This document shows, piece after piece, positions 8,339-16,764 of a stretch of 64,000 nt of DNA. The position numbers were made by a program, and so were the translations under genes. Position 1 is the stretch's first letter. Each line of letters opens with the position of its first letter. The notes beneath the pieces were generated by a model that was not told where the DNA came from, made no database searches, and saw only the letters and a list, made by a program, of their open reading frames with translations. This DNA comes from JAJXWB01 sp965246795 (GTDB lineage Bacteria; Pseudomonadota; Alphaproteobacteria; Rhizobiales; Beijerinckiaceae), in NCBI GenBank assembly GCA_965246795.1, contig CBDFFN010000005.1, positions 62,001 to 126,000 of the forward strand. Direction: 5' to 3'.

Positions 8339-9622
8339 TCAGAAACTGTCTTTGAACCAGCGGCCCACACGGGAAAAATAGCCGTCGGTGCCGGTGGCGA
8401 GCGCCGCGCGTTCGCGCCGCGGTTCGAAATGTTCGCGTGCCGCGACCTGCGGGTACATCAGCAGGCCGACGGCCGCCGCGAAGGAGGGGCTGCGTCCGCT
8501 TTCCGGCAGGCCGCGCACGGCGCTCGGGCGGCCGAGCCGCACCTGTCCGCCGAGGATGCGGCGCACGGCTTCCGGCATGCCTGCGAGCTGGCTCGCGCCG
8601 CCCGTCAGGACAATGCGGCTGCCGGCGTGAGTGGGATGGCCATTGGTTTTGAGGCGATCGCGCACGAGTTCGAGGATTTCCTCGACACGCGGACGAATGA
8701 TGCGGATGAGGTGCGAACGCGGCAAATGTGTCGCGCCGGTGCTTTCCTCGCCGACGGGCTCGACCGAAATCGTCTCGCGCTCGTCCGAGGCGGAGGCAAG
8801 CACGCCGCCGTAAAGGGTCTTTAGGCGCTCGGCGCTCGACAGCCGCACGTTCAAGCCGCGCGCAACATCCATCGTAACGTGATTGCCGCCGACCGCGACG
8901 GCATCGACATGCGCGAGCATACCGTTCGCGACGACAGCGATTCCCGTCGTTCCCGCGCCGAAATCGAGCACCGTGGTGCCCATCTGTCCCTCGTCCTCGA
9001 CGAGGGCCGCAAGGCTCGCGGCATAGGGCGATGCGACATAAGTCTCGATGCCGAGGTGACAGCGCTCGACCGCAAGAAGAAGGTTGCGCGCCGCGGCGGC
9101 TTCGCAGGAAACGACATGCAGATCCGCCGCAAGCGACTCGCCGATCATGCCTTTCGGGTCGCGAATGTTGCGCGCCTCGTCGAGCGCGAAAGCGAGCGGC
9201 AGCGAATGTAGCACTGCGCGCGACGGACCGGCGGTGCGGGCGCAGGAGGCTTCCAGCACGCGATGGATGTCGCTGTCGGTGACGGCCTTGCCGCCGATGG
9301 CTGCTTGCGCCGTGAAATGCTGCGAGCCGAGCCGACCGCCGGATGCGGTCACGACGACGCGCTCGACTTGGATGCCGGCCATGCGCTCGGCGGCGTCGAC
9401 CGCGAGACGGATGGCGGTCTCGGCTTCGTCCATGTCGACGACCTGGCCAGCTTTCATGCCGCGGGCGCGCTGATGGCCGATGCCGAGGACGCGCGTGTCC
9501 GCCGCATCGAGCTTGGCGATGAGGCACACGACTTTCGAGGTGCCGATGTCGAGGATCGACAGGATCGAACCGCGGCGTGTTGCGGCTGGCCGCATGCGCG
9601 GCATGGTGAGATTGACGTTCAT
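8339..9622 (-). CDS. ftsA: Cell division actin-like protein FtsA
   Basis: Peripheral-membrane ATPase of the actin/Hsp70 fold that tethers FtsZ to the inner membrane. The 427 residues run from an ATG at 9622 that overlaps the ftsQ stop (ATGA). Visible family elements are the phosphate-1 loop ILDIGTSKVVCLIAK near the N-terminus, a SHUT-like 1C region, VLDFGAGTTGIAV (phosphate 2), and IVLTGGASQLAGMPE (adenosine loop). The C-terminus WFKDSF is a short amphipathic end typical of the membrane-targeting tip. An open frame continues upstream through ftsQ but is only a frame shadow there. Confidence 0.96.
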   Translation of the reverse strand: MNVNLTMPRMRPAATRRGSILSILDIGTSKVVCLIAKLDAADTRVLGIGHQRARGMKAGQVVDMDEAETAIRLAVDAAERMAGIQVERVVVTASGGRLGSQHFTAQAAIGGKAVTDSDIHRVLEASCARTAGPSRAVLHSLPLAFALDEARNIRDPKGMIGESLAADLHVVSCEAAAARNLLLAVERCHLGIETYVASPYAASLAALVEDEGQMGTTVLDFGAGTTGIAVVANGMLAHVDAVAVGGNHVTMDVARGLNVRLSSAERLKTLYGGVLASASDERETISVEPVGEESTGATHLPRSHLIRIIRPRVEEILELVRDRLKTNGHPTHAGSRIVLTGGASQLAGMPEAVRRILGGQVRLGRPSAVRGLPESGRSPSFAAAVGLLMYPQVAAREHFEPRRERAALATGTDGYFSRVGRWFKDSF

Positions 9623-10572
9623 CACGCTTTGGCCTTCCCGAGCTTGCGGGTCAGCGCTTCGGCGCGCGCGGCGCCGGCATCGTCCGACAATCGCACAGCC
9701 AGGCGCGTGGGATCGCGCAGATCGAGCGACACAATGTCCTTGTCGAGCAGTCGCGCTTCGCGTTGCAGGCGCGCCGCCCGCGAGACTGCGGCAGCGGGAT
9801 TCTCTTCCGGAAGACGAAGCGTCACGCCGTCGTTGGTGATGAGATCCCAGCGACGATCGGAAATACGCACGCCGGCCTTGATGCGGCCGCGCAGATCGCC
9901 GGCCGCGTCGAGCAGCGAGGCATATTCTTCGAGGCGCGCGTTGGCGCCCTCGCCGACGACAAAGGGTAGGGCTGCGAAGCGATCGTCCCGCATCGTGTCG
10001 ATCGCGGTGCCGTCGAAGGCGACGACCGAGACCTGGCCGTCCTTTTGCCAAAGCGCGTAAGGCTGGCGCTCGGTGACGACGATGGAGACGCGGGACGGAT
10101 AAAGCTTGCGCACGGCCGCGTCGCGCACGAGCGGCAGCTTCAACAGCCGCTCACGAACATCCTGTGCATCGAGAAACAGCAGCGAATTGCGCGTGCTGAT
10201 GCCGGCGCTGGAAAGAATGTCGGTTTCGCTGAGTTCCGTCAGCCCGCCGATGGTGATCGTGTCGATGCCAAGCCCGAATGCGCCGGCGACGAAATCGCCG
10301 GGGCTCCCGTAGCCCGCGACAAGGTTCGAAGCGCCGCCGCCGCGCACGAGGCCGTAGCCTGTCGCGCTGCCGAGCACGACAGCGCAGAAAGCGAGCGTCG
10401 TTGCGGGATGGCTCGCGAGTGCGTGCAGTCGCGAGATGCCGGCGCGAGGACGCTGGCGATAAGCGCGGGAAGAAACGGGAAATGCGGTAGCGTAAGCAGG
10501 GACGGGAGAAACGGACGCGGCGACAGAGAGCGAAGCTCTCAACGATCGCAGGACGCGTCTTCCACCATCCAT
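9622..10572 (-). CDS. ftsQ: Cell division protein FtsQ
   Basis: Bitopic inner-membrane protein that links the cytoplasmic and periplasmic halves of the divisome through FtsB and FtsL. It has 316 residues: a basic cytoplasmic N-terminus (about 1-55), one transmembrane helix (about 57-75, TTLAFCAVVLGSATGYGLV), a POTRA domain starting at DTITIGGLTELSETDIL, and a beta domain ending in a Lys/Ala-rich tail. The 5' end overlaps the 3' end of ddl by 34 nt. The stop overlaps the ftsA start. Both overlaps point to coupled translation. Confidence 0.93.
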   Translation of the reverse strand: MDGGRRVLRSLRASLSVAASVSPVPAYATAFPVSSRAYRQRPRAGISRLHALASHPATTLAFCAVVLGSATGYGLVRGGGASNLVAGYGSPGDFVAGAFGLGIDTITIGGLTELSETDILSSAGISTRNSLLFLDAQDVRERLLKLPLVRDAAVRKLYPSRVSIVVTERQPYALWQKDGQVSVVAFDGTAIDTMRDDRFAALPFVVGEGANARLEEYASLLDAAGDLRGRIKAGVRISDRRWDLITNDGVTLRLPEENPAAAVSRAARLQREARLLDKDIVSLDLRDPTRLAVRLSDDAGAARAEALTRKLGKAKA

Positions 10573-11462
10573 CGAACCAACTCACCGAATGTGAGGCCCG
10601 CGTGGGCCGCAAGTTCAGGCACGAGCGACGTTTCCGTCATGCCGGGCTGCGTGTTGACTTCCAGTACGACAAGCTCGCCCGTACCTCCGGGGCGGTCGTC
10701 GTACCGAAAATCTGCACGGCTCACGCCGCGGCAGCCCAGCGCCTTGTGCGCCTTCACCGTTAACTCTTGGACCTCAAGGTAAACATTTCCTTTAATTGCT
10801 GCGGGCAGGACATGGATTGATCCACCTTTCGCGTACTTTGCGTCGTATCCGTAGAAGGCCTCCGACACTGGCTGGATGTCGATGACGCCCAGCGCGCGGT
10901 CGCCCATGACGGCGCAGGTCAGTTCTTTGCCGGCGATGAACGGCTCAGCCAACAGCCAGTCGCCGTAGCGCCAGTCCGCGCTGGCGATCTCCTGCGGGGG
11001 GTGAGAACGGTCTTCCTTGATAATGAAGACGCCGAGCGACGAGCCTTCGGACACGGGCTTCAGCACGTAGGGCGGCGGCAGGGCGTGCGCCTTCGCCGCC
11101 TCCATCCGGTGCACGAGGTGGCCGCCCGGCACGGGCACGCCGGCGGCGCGCATGACGATCTTGGCGCGCTCCTTGTCCCCGGCGAGCGCGGAGGCCAGCA
11201 CGCCAGAATGCGTATAGGGAATGCGCATCGTCTCGAGGATGCCCTGCATGGGGCCGTCCTCGCCGAAGCGGCCGTGTAGCGCATTGAACACGACATCCGG
11301 TTTTGTGGTGGCGAGTTGCGCGGCGACGTCGTGGCCTGCGTCGATGCGCGTGACACGAAAACCTTCGCGCTCCAGAGCATCGCCACAGGCGGCACCCGAA
11401 CGCAGCGACACTTCGCGTTCGCCGGAAAGGCCGCCGAGGAGGACGGCGATGTGGTGGGTCAT
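10539..11462 (-). CDS. ddl: D-alanine--D-alanine ligase
   Basis: ATP-grasp enzyme that joins two D-alanines for the muropeptide side chain. It has 307 residues, the usual DdlB length. Motifs seen: AVLLGGLSGEREVSLRSG at the N-terminus, the ATP-grasp strand YVLKPVSEGSSLGVF, the metal-binding segment DFRYDDRP, and EVNTQPGMTETSLVPE near the C-terminus. The start codon overlaps the stop of the upstream mazF-like toxin gene (ATGA). Translation of this essential enzyme therefore appears coupled to a toxin reading frame, which is not the standard murB-ddl junction. Confidence 0.95.
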   Translation of the reverse strand: MTHHIAVLLGGLSGEREVSLRSGAACGDALEREGFRVTRIDAGHDVAAQLATTKPDVVFNALHGRFGEDGPMQGILETMRIPYTHSGVLASALAGDKERAKIVMRAAGVPVPGGHLVHRMEAAKAHALPPPYVLKPVSEGSSLGVFIIKEDRSHPPQEIASADWRYGDWLLAEPFIAGKELTCAVMGDRALGVIDIQPVSEAFYGYDAKYAKGGSIHVLPAAIKGNVYLEVQELTVKAHKALGCRGVSRADFRYDDRPGGTGELVVLEVNTQPGMTETSLVPELAAHAGLTFGELVRWMVEDASCDR

Positions 11463-11821
11463 GTGAGCTCGTTCTGAATCGACAAACGCGTACGGCCTGC
11501 AAAGCCAAGGTGGACGAGGATTGCACGGTCGATGAGAACAATGTCGGGATCGGACAAGACACCAACTTGTTGTCCTATCCGCACCTTTCGGACTGTTGTG
11601 ATCTTGTCCACCATCACTTGGCTCTCTTCCCTAAGGCCGTTGGATTCATCGGGCATCAGCGTGATGCGGAGGCGCTTGAGGGGCAACAGGTCAGTCGTGA
11701 GGGGACATACCGTGATTGAGTCGGTCGTCGACTCGAGGTCGCTCTGTAAGATGATGACCGGTCTAGGCTTCGAGACGAAATCGCCGCGTTCAATGGCTGT
11801 CCAGATTTCGCCGCGCTTCAC
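11459..11821 (-). CDS. MazF/PemK-family toxin of a type II toxin-antitoxin pair
   Basis: Probable sequence-specific endoribonuclease toxin, 120 residues. It has the family opening MKRGEIWTA, the KPRPVIILQSD strand with the usual arginine, the TVCPLTTD segment, and ESQVMVDKITTVRK, where the catalytic Thr/Ser region of MazF lies. The start is a GTG at 11821 that overlaps the antitoxin stop (GTGA). The stop overlaps the ddl start (ATGA). It is collinear with, and embedded in, the division and cell wall gene cluster. The frame is intact and the family residues look preserved, so it is probably functional. RNA target unknown. Confidence 0.88.
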   Translation of the reverse strand: MKRGEIWTAIERGDFVSKPRPVIILQSDLESTTDSITVCPLTTDLLPLKRLRITLMPDESNGLREESQVMVDKITTVRKVRIGQQVGVLSDPDIVLIDRAILVHLGFAGRTRLSIQNELT

Positions 11822-12054
11822 CAGCTGATCGAGATTGCATCGACGAAGGCTTGATCCGCTTCGGCGGATGCTGCCTGCGCGATGATAAGGCCTTCGCGAC
11901 GAAGTTCATCGGCAAAACCAGGCACGTTCACGTCCGGAACCCATAATTGAACCGGGCGCAATCCCTGCTGCCGCATACGCGCGCGGTAGGCACGCGTCTT
12001 TTCTCGTGTCGCCTTCAGGCGGTCGGATCGACGTCGCGACTGCGGTGCCATCAC
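11818..12054 (-). CDS. MazE-like antitoxin (DUF3018 family)
   Basis: Small basic antitoxin of 78 residues (77 if the second ATG is used). The N-terminal half is rich in Arg/Lys and carries the DUF3018 hallmark YRARMRQQGLRPVQLWVPDV. The C-terminal half is acidic and Ala-rich (AEADQAFVDAISISW) and would wrap the toxin. DUF3018 proteins are known partners of MazF-type toxins. The start lies 26 nt downstream of the murB stop. A GAGAGAAA ribosome site and a perfect 14-bp palindrome (12064-12077) sit between them. The pair probably represses its own transcription through this palindrome. Confidence 0.88.
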   Translation of the reverse strand: MMAPQSRRRSDRLKATREKTRAYRARMRQQGLRPVQLWVPDVNVPGFADELRREGLIIAQAASAEADQAFVDAISISW

Positions 12055-12063
12055 TTTTCTCTC

Positions 12064-12077
12064 GGTGACATGTCACC
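12064..12077. promoter_or_regulatory. Perfect palindrome, candidate operator of the toxin-antitoxin pair
   Basis: GGTGACATGTCACC is a perfect 14-bp palindrome in the 26-nt gap between the murB stop and the antitoxin start. Its position 9-10 nt before the start codon suits an autoregulatory operator for the antitoxin. No convincing -35/-10 pair was found around it, so an internal promoter is inferred only. Confidence 0.55.
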
Positions 12078-12080
12078 CTA

Positions 12081-13022
12081 TCACGCAGGCCTTTTCGGGT
12101 CGAGCGAAACGCCAATCCGACGGATCTCCCAGTGCAGGTCGATGCCGCTCGTGTCGTGCACGCGGCGACGCACTTCCTCGCCCAGGGCCTCGATATCGGC
12201 GGCGGTCGCGCGGCCGCGGTTGATGAGGAAGTTGCAGTGCATCTCGCTCACCTGAGCATCGCCGACGACGAGACCGCGGCAGCCGGCGCGGTCGACGAAC
12301 TGCCAGGCTTTTTCGCCCGGCGGGTTCTTGAAGGTCGAGCCGCCGGTCTTCTCGCGGATCGGCTGCGATTTTTCGCGCGCCTCGGTGATGCGGTCCATGT
12401 CCGCAGCGATGGTGGCGGGATCGCCGGGCCGGCCGCAAAAGACCGCACTGGTGAAAATGACATCCTCCGGCACGCCGGAATGCCGATACGCAAAACCCAT
12501 GTCGGCGAGCGCGTAGTCGCGCACCGTGCCGTCGCGTGAAACGCCGCGCGCGGACACGAGAACGTCTTTCGTCTCGCCGCCATGCGCGCCGGCGTTCATC
12601 CGCAACGCGCCGCCGATCGCGCCAGGAATGCCGCGAAGGAATTCGAGACCCGCGATGCCGGCGGCCTGCGCGCGCCGCGCGAGCACGATGTCTGGAACGC
12701 CGGTGCCGACGGTGACGCGTGCATCGTCGTCGAAAGCGACCTCGCCGAAGGCGCGGCTTGAAAGCCGGATCGTGACGCCGGGAATGCCGCCGTCGCGCAC
12801 GATGAGGTTCGAGCCGAGGCCGAGCAGTTGTACGGGCATGTCGCGATCGATACGCGACAGGAAATAGGCGAGGTCCGCCTCGTCCGCAGGCACGAAGAAG
12901 ACTTGCGCCGGGCCGCCGACACGAAACCAGGTGAAGGGCGCGAGCGGTTCGTTGGCAGACAGACGCCCGCGAAGGTCCGGTGTGTGCGCCCGGATGCCGG
13001 GAGTGATGTCGGGGAATGTCAC
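12081..13022 (-). CDS. murB: UDP-N-acetylenolpyruvoylglucosamine reductase MurB
   Basis: FAD enzyme that reduces UDP-GlcNAc-enolpyruvate to UDP-MurNAc. From a GTG at 13022 it has 313 residues. Features: FTWFRVGGPAQVFFVP (FAD PCMH domain start), LLGLGSNLIVRDGGIPG (FAD pyrophosphate loop), EFLRGIPGAIGGALRMNAGA, and a C-terminal domain with GGSTFKNPPG carrying the catalytic serine region. The GTG is the only start that gives a normal MurB N-terminus; upstream in-frame sequence runs through a hairpin and murC. The best ribosome site (AGGAG) is 13 nt away and lies within that hairpin, so initiation could be structure-sensitive. Confidence 0.93.
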   Translation of the reverse strand: MTFPDITPGIRAHTPDLRGRLSANEPLAPFTWFRVGGPAQVFFVPADEADLAYFLSRIDRDMPVQLLGLGSNLIVRDGGIPGVTIRLSSRAFGEVAFDDDARVTVGTGVPDIVLARRAQAAGIAGLEFLRGIPGAIGGALRMNAGAHGGETKDVLVSARGVSRDGTVRDYALADMGFAYRHSGVPEDVIFTSAVFCGRPGDPATIAADMDRITEAREKSQPIREKTGGSTFKNPPGEKAWQFVDRAGCRGLVVGDAQVSEMHCNFLINRGRATAADIEALGEEVRRRVHDTSGIDLHWEIRRIGVSLDPKRPA

Positions 13023-13024
13023 GC

Positions 13025-13077
13025 GGACCGCGAGGCTCCTGCCTCGCAGTATTTGCGAGCTGGGAGGCTCGCGGTCC
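13025..13077. repeat. Long inverted repeat between murC and murB
   Basis: Two 23-nt arms (13025-13047 and 13055-13077) match at 19 of 23 positions around a 7-nt loop. The outer ten bases (GGACCGCGAG/CTCGCGGTCC) pair perfectly. The element fills almost all of the murC-murB gap and ends 3 nt before the murB GTG. In mRNA it would hide the murB ribosome site. No T-run follows, so it is not an intrinsic terminator. Confidence 0.8.
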
Positions 13078-13086
13078 AAACGAAGC

Positions 13087-14496
13087 TCACGCTGCCGCCT
13101 GCCCCGCGAGCTGCGCCGGCAACGCATATGCCCATTGCGTGATCGAGCCCGCACCGAGAAACACAACATAATCGCCGGGGCGCGCGATCTCGGCGACGAT
13201 GCGAGGTAGTTCGTCCGGGCTCGTGAGCGCCAGCGCTTGCCGATGACCATGCGCGCGCGCGGCCGCCACGAGATCGTCGCGCGATGCACCTTCGATCGGC
13301 GTCTCGCCCGCGGAATAAACGTCCGCGATGATGACGGCGTCGGCGTCGTTGAAACAGGTCGAGAACTGCTCGAACAAAGATTGCAGCCGCGTGTAGCGGT
13401 GTGGCTGCACGACCGCGATGACCTGGCCCTTCGTCGATGCACGCGCCGCGCGCAACACGGCCGCGATCTCGACGGGATGGTGGCCGTAATCGTCGAAAAC
13501 CTGCACGCCGTTCCAGTCGCCGGTTTTCGTGAAGCGACGCTTCACGCCGCCGAAACCGGCAATCGCTTTTCGGATCATGTCGGGCGACAGACCAAGCTCG
13601 AAAGCGACCGCGATGGCGGCGGTTGCATTGAGCGCATTGTGATGGCCCGGCATCGGCAGCACGAGGTTATCAATATAGACGGCATTCGATGTCTTGCGCT
13701 CGCGCACAAGCACGTTGAAACGCGCTTGGCCGCCGGTGAGATCGACATCGAGCAGACGCACGTCGGCCTGCGGGTTCTCGCCGTAGGTCACGACGCGGCG
13801 ATCCTCGACGCGACCTACGAGCTCTTGAACTGTCGGGTGGTCGAGGCACATCACGGCAAAGCCATAGAACGGGATGTTCTCGACAAAGGAGCGGAACGCT
13901 TCCTTCACGGCTTCGAACGTGCCGAAATGGTCGAGATGCTCGGCATCGATATTCGTGACGATCGCAACGTCGGCCGGCAGCTTCAGAAATGTGCCGTCGC
14001 TCTCGTCGGCTTCGACGACCATCCAGTCGCCAGCACCAAGGCGCGAGTTTGTCCCGTAAGCATTGATGATGCCGCCATTGATGACGGTCGGATCGAGATT
14101 GCCTGCATCGAGCAGGGTCGCGACGAGCGACGTCGTCGTCGTCTTGCCATGCGTGCCGGCGACAGCGACGCATTGCTTCAGCCGCATCAGTTCGGCGAGC
14201 ATTTCCGCGCGACGCACGACGGGCAAGCGGCGCGCGCGCGCCGCCATCAGTTCGGGATTGTCGCGCTTGATCGCAGTTGAAACGACGACGACTTCGGCCT
14301 TGCCGAGATTGTCCTCGGAATGGCCGACGCGCACGGTCGCGCCCTTCTCAACAAGGCGTTTCACATTCGCGTTCTCGCTAGCGTCGGACCCCTGCACCTT
14401 GTAGCCGAGGTTCACAAGCAGTTCGGCGATGCCGGACATGCCGATGCCGCCGATGCCGACGAAGTGGATCGGCCCGAGTTCGGCCGGCAATTTCAT
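13087..14496 (-). CDS. murC: UDP-N-acetylmuramate--L-alanine ligase MurC
   Basis: Adds L-alanine to UDP-MurNAc in the cytoplasm. The 469 residues show a UDP-binding Rossmann start HFVGIGGIGMSGIAELL, the ATP loop GTHGKTTTTSLVATLL (about residues 113-128), the DESDGTF metal-binding segment, and DDYGHHPVEIAAVL of the C-terminal domain. The start lies 4 nt after the murG stop. The gap to murB downstream carries a 53-nt inverted repeat. Confidence 0.97.
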   Translation of the reverse strand: MKLPAELGPIHFVGIGGIGMSGIAELLVNLGYKVQGSDASENANVKRLVEKGATVRVGHSEDNLGKAEVVVVSTAIKRDNPELMAARARRLPVVRRAEMLAELMRLKQCVAVAGTHGKTTTTSLVATLLDAGNLDPTVINGGIINAYGTNSRLGAGDWMVVEADESDGTFLKLPADVAIVTNIDAEHLDHFGTFEAVKEAFRSFVENIPFYGFAVMCLDHPTVQELVGRVEDRRVVTYGENPQADVRLLDVDLTGGQARFNVLVRERKTSNAVYIDNLVLPMPGHHNALNATAAIAVAFELGLSPDMIRKAIAGFGGVKRRFTKTGDWNGVQVFDDYGHHPVEIAAVLRAARASTKGQVIAVVQPHRYTRLQSLFEQFSTCFNDADAVIIADVYSAGETPIEGASRDDLVAAARAHGHRQALALTSPDELPRIVAEIARPGDYVVFLGAGSITQWAYALPAQLAGQAAA

Positions 14497-14500
14497 CAGA

Positions 14501-15601
14501 TCAGTCTCCGCGTGCGACGCTGAGCGCCAGATCGGCGAGCCGCTCGGCGGCGTCGCGAATGCCCGCGCTCTTGGCGGCTGCGGCGCGTGCCGTCAACCCG
14601 GTGGGATTTTCGAGTGCGGCGCGCAGTCTTCGCGCAAGGTCTTCCGGCGTGAAGACCTTCTGGTCGATGACATCAACCGCGCCGGTGCGTGCAAGTTCGG
14701 CCGCGTTGGCGGCCTGATCGGCATCGAGCGCGTGCGGGAAGGGCACGAGGATCGCCGGCCGGCCGATGACGGCGAGCTCGGATACTGTCGATGCGCCGGC
14801 GCGCGCGACGACAAGATCGGCCGCGGCCATGCGCGCCGGCAGATCGGCAAAGAAGGGCGCAAGTTCGGCGATGAAACCGAGCGCATCATAGGCAGCCTTC
14901 GAGCGTGCGAGGTCTTCGTCGCGCGCCTGCTGCACAAGGGTAATCCGCGCGCGTTCGTCCGGCGAAAGAAGCGCGATCGCCGGTGGCACGACATCCGCAA
15001 AGACGCGCGCGCCCTGCGAACCGCCGGTGACGAGGATGTGCAATTGTCCATCGCTCTCGCGCGGCAGTTGCTCGCTTGCCGCGATCACGGTCGGCCGGAT
15101 CGGATTGCCGGTGACGATGGTCTTCGCGAGCATCGCGGCGCTCGCCTTCGTCAGCGGGAAGCCGGTCGCAATGCGCGTGACGCGACCCGCTAACAGGCGA
15201 TTGGCGCGCCCCATCACCGCGTTCGCTTCGTGCAGCACCGTCGGAATGCCGAGGAGCGAAGCGGCAAAAATCGGCGGCACGGTGGGATAGCCTCCGAAGC
15301 CGACGACGACGCAGGGTTTTACACGCCGCAGTAGAGCGATTGACGCGAGCACACCGCGCGCGAGCGATGCGACAGCCATCGCTTTCGCAAAGACACCGCT
15401 TGCGGTCGGCGTCGCCGACGGCACCGAATGCGTGGCGCGTGCCGGGAATTCGCCGCCATAGCGCAGCGCCCGCTCGTCCGTGACAAGTTCGACGGGCACG
15501 CCACGCACGTTGAGCGCGTGCGCCAGCGCCTGCGCCGGAAAGAGATGTCCGCCGGTGCCGCCCGCTGCGAGAAGGACGGGCGTAGTCTTCGCCAGCGTCA
15601 C
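14501..15601 (-). CDS. murG: Lipid II synthase MurG (GlcNAc transferase)
   Basis: Peripheral-membrane GT-B glycosyltransferase that transfers GlcNAc to lipid I. The 366 residues show the N-terminal glycine loop LLAAGGTGGHLFPAQALA, the second glycine loop VVGFGGYPTVPP, the acceptor segment LHEANAVMGRANRLLA, and the donor-binding region VTGGSQGARVF ... ARAGASTVSEL ... PHALDADQAANA. The start is a GTG at 15601 overlapping the ftsW stop (GTGA). Confidence 0.97.
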   Translation of the reverse strand: MTLAKTTPVLLAAGGTGGHLFPAQALAHALNVRGVPVELVTDERALRYGGEFPARATHSVPSATPTASGVFAKAMAVASLARGVLASIALLRRVKPCVVVGFGGYPTVPPIFAASLLGIPTVLHEANAVMGRANRLLAGRVTRIATGFPLTKASAAMLAKTIVTGNPIRPTVIAASEQLPRESDGQLHILVTGGSQGARVFADVVPPAIALLSPDERARITLVQQARDEDLARSKAAYDALGFIAELAPFFADLPARMAAADLVVARAGASTVSELAVIGRPAILVPFPHALDADQAANAAELARTGAVDVIDQKVFTPEDLARRLRAALENPTGLTARAAAAKSAGIRDAAERLADLALSVARGD

Positions 15602-16764
15602 GCCGGGCTTGCGACCGGCGCCGCACCGTCGGGCAGGCGCGCTGCGATGATAACCTCGCTGCGCGGCCGTCGCCGCGTGACGGCAAGCAGGAAGCCCATT
15701 CCGAGCGCAAGCGAGATCAGCGACGATCCGCCGTAGGAGATGAACGGCAGGGTCATACCTTTCGCCGGCATCAGGTGCAGATTCACCGCCATGTTGATGC
15801 AGCCCTGGATGCCGAAAAGCATTGCGAGGCCAGCAGCGGCGAAACGGCAGAACGGATCGTCGCTGCGCGACGCGTCATGCAGCGAGCGCATCACAATGAA
15901 AGCAAATAGTGCGACGAGGGCCATGCAGAAGAAGATGCCGAATTCTTCGCCGGTGACGGCGAAGATGAAGTCGGTGTGGCTGTCGGGAAGGATGCGTTTC
16001 AGCGTGCCTTCGCCCGGACCTTTGCCGAGCCAGCCGCCAGCAATGAAACTGTCGCGCGCCGTGTCGACCTGGAATGAGTCGGTCACACCGACGCCGTCGG
16101 CCAGCGGTTCGAGAAAGCGCAGGATGCGCGCACGCACGTGCGGCACGAATTTATATGCGACGAGAACACTCGTGGCGCCCACGCCGCCGATGCCCGCAAC
16201 CCACAGCCAATGCAGGCCAGCCATGAAGAACAGCGCCGCCCAAACCATCGAGACAAGCATCGTCTGACCGAAATCCGGCTGCAGGATCAGTGGCACAATC
16301 GCAGCGGGTAGAAGCAAGATTGCGAAAATATTCGCGGGCATATCGCGACGGCGCGCACCCTCCGAAAAGGCCCAGGCGGCGACGATGACGAACGCGGGCT
16401 TGAGGAATTCTGAGGGTTGCACGCCGAGAATCCAGCGGCGCGCGCCCTTCACTTCCTGGCCCCAGACGAGCGTGGCGAGAACCAATGCCACGGCCACGAC
16501 GAAGATGACGAGTGCCGCACGTCGCACGTAGCGCGGCGATAGAAACGATACGGCGATCAGCACGACAATCGCCGGCACGAGATAGAGCACCTGTCGGTTG
16601 ACGAAATGGAAGGTCGACAGATGCAGGCGCTCGGCGACCGCCGGCGAGCCGGCCATCGACAAGACAAGACCGCAAACCATCAGCGTCGCGAGCGCGCCGA
16701 GAAGCCAGCGGTCGACGGTCCAGAGCCAGTCGGAAAGCGCGGAACGTTCGGCGCGCGAGATCAT
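15598..16764 (-). CDS. ftsW: Septal peptidoglycan glycosyltransferase FtsW (SEDS family)
   Basis: Polytopic SEDS-family polymerase that works with FtsI at the septum. The 388 residues contain about ten hydrophobic segments. Family motifs include KGARRWI(L) with the usual arginines, the QPSEFLKPAFV segment, QPDFGQTMLV, and the C-terminal LPFISYGGSSLISL motif. It overlaps murD upstream and murG downstream by 4 nt each, so the three are probably translated in a coupled way. Confidence 0.96.
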   Translation of the reverse strand: MISRAERSALSDWLWTVDRWLLGALATLMVCGLVLSMAGSPAVAERLHLSTFHFVNRQVLYLVPAIVVLIAVSFLSPRYVRRAALVIFVVAVALVLATLVWGQEVKGARRWILGVQPSEFLKPAFVIVAAWAFSEGARRRDMPANIFAILLLPAAIVPLILQPDFGQTMLVSMVWAALFFMAGLHWLWVAGIGGVGATSVLVAYKFVPHVRARILRFLEPLADGVGVTDSFQVDTARDSFIAGGWLGKGPGEGTLKRILPDSHTDFIFAVTGEEFGIFFCMALVALFAFIVMRSLHDASRSDDPFCRFAAAGLAMLFGIQGCINMAVNLHLMPAKGMTLPFISYGGSSLISLALGMGFLLAVTRRRPRSEVIIAARLPDGAAPVASPA

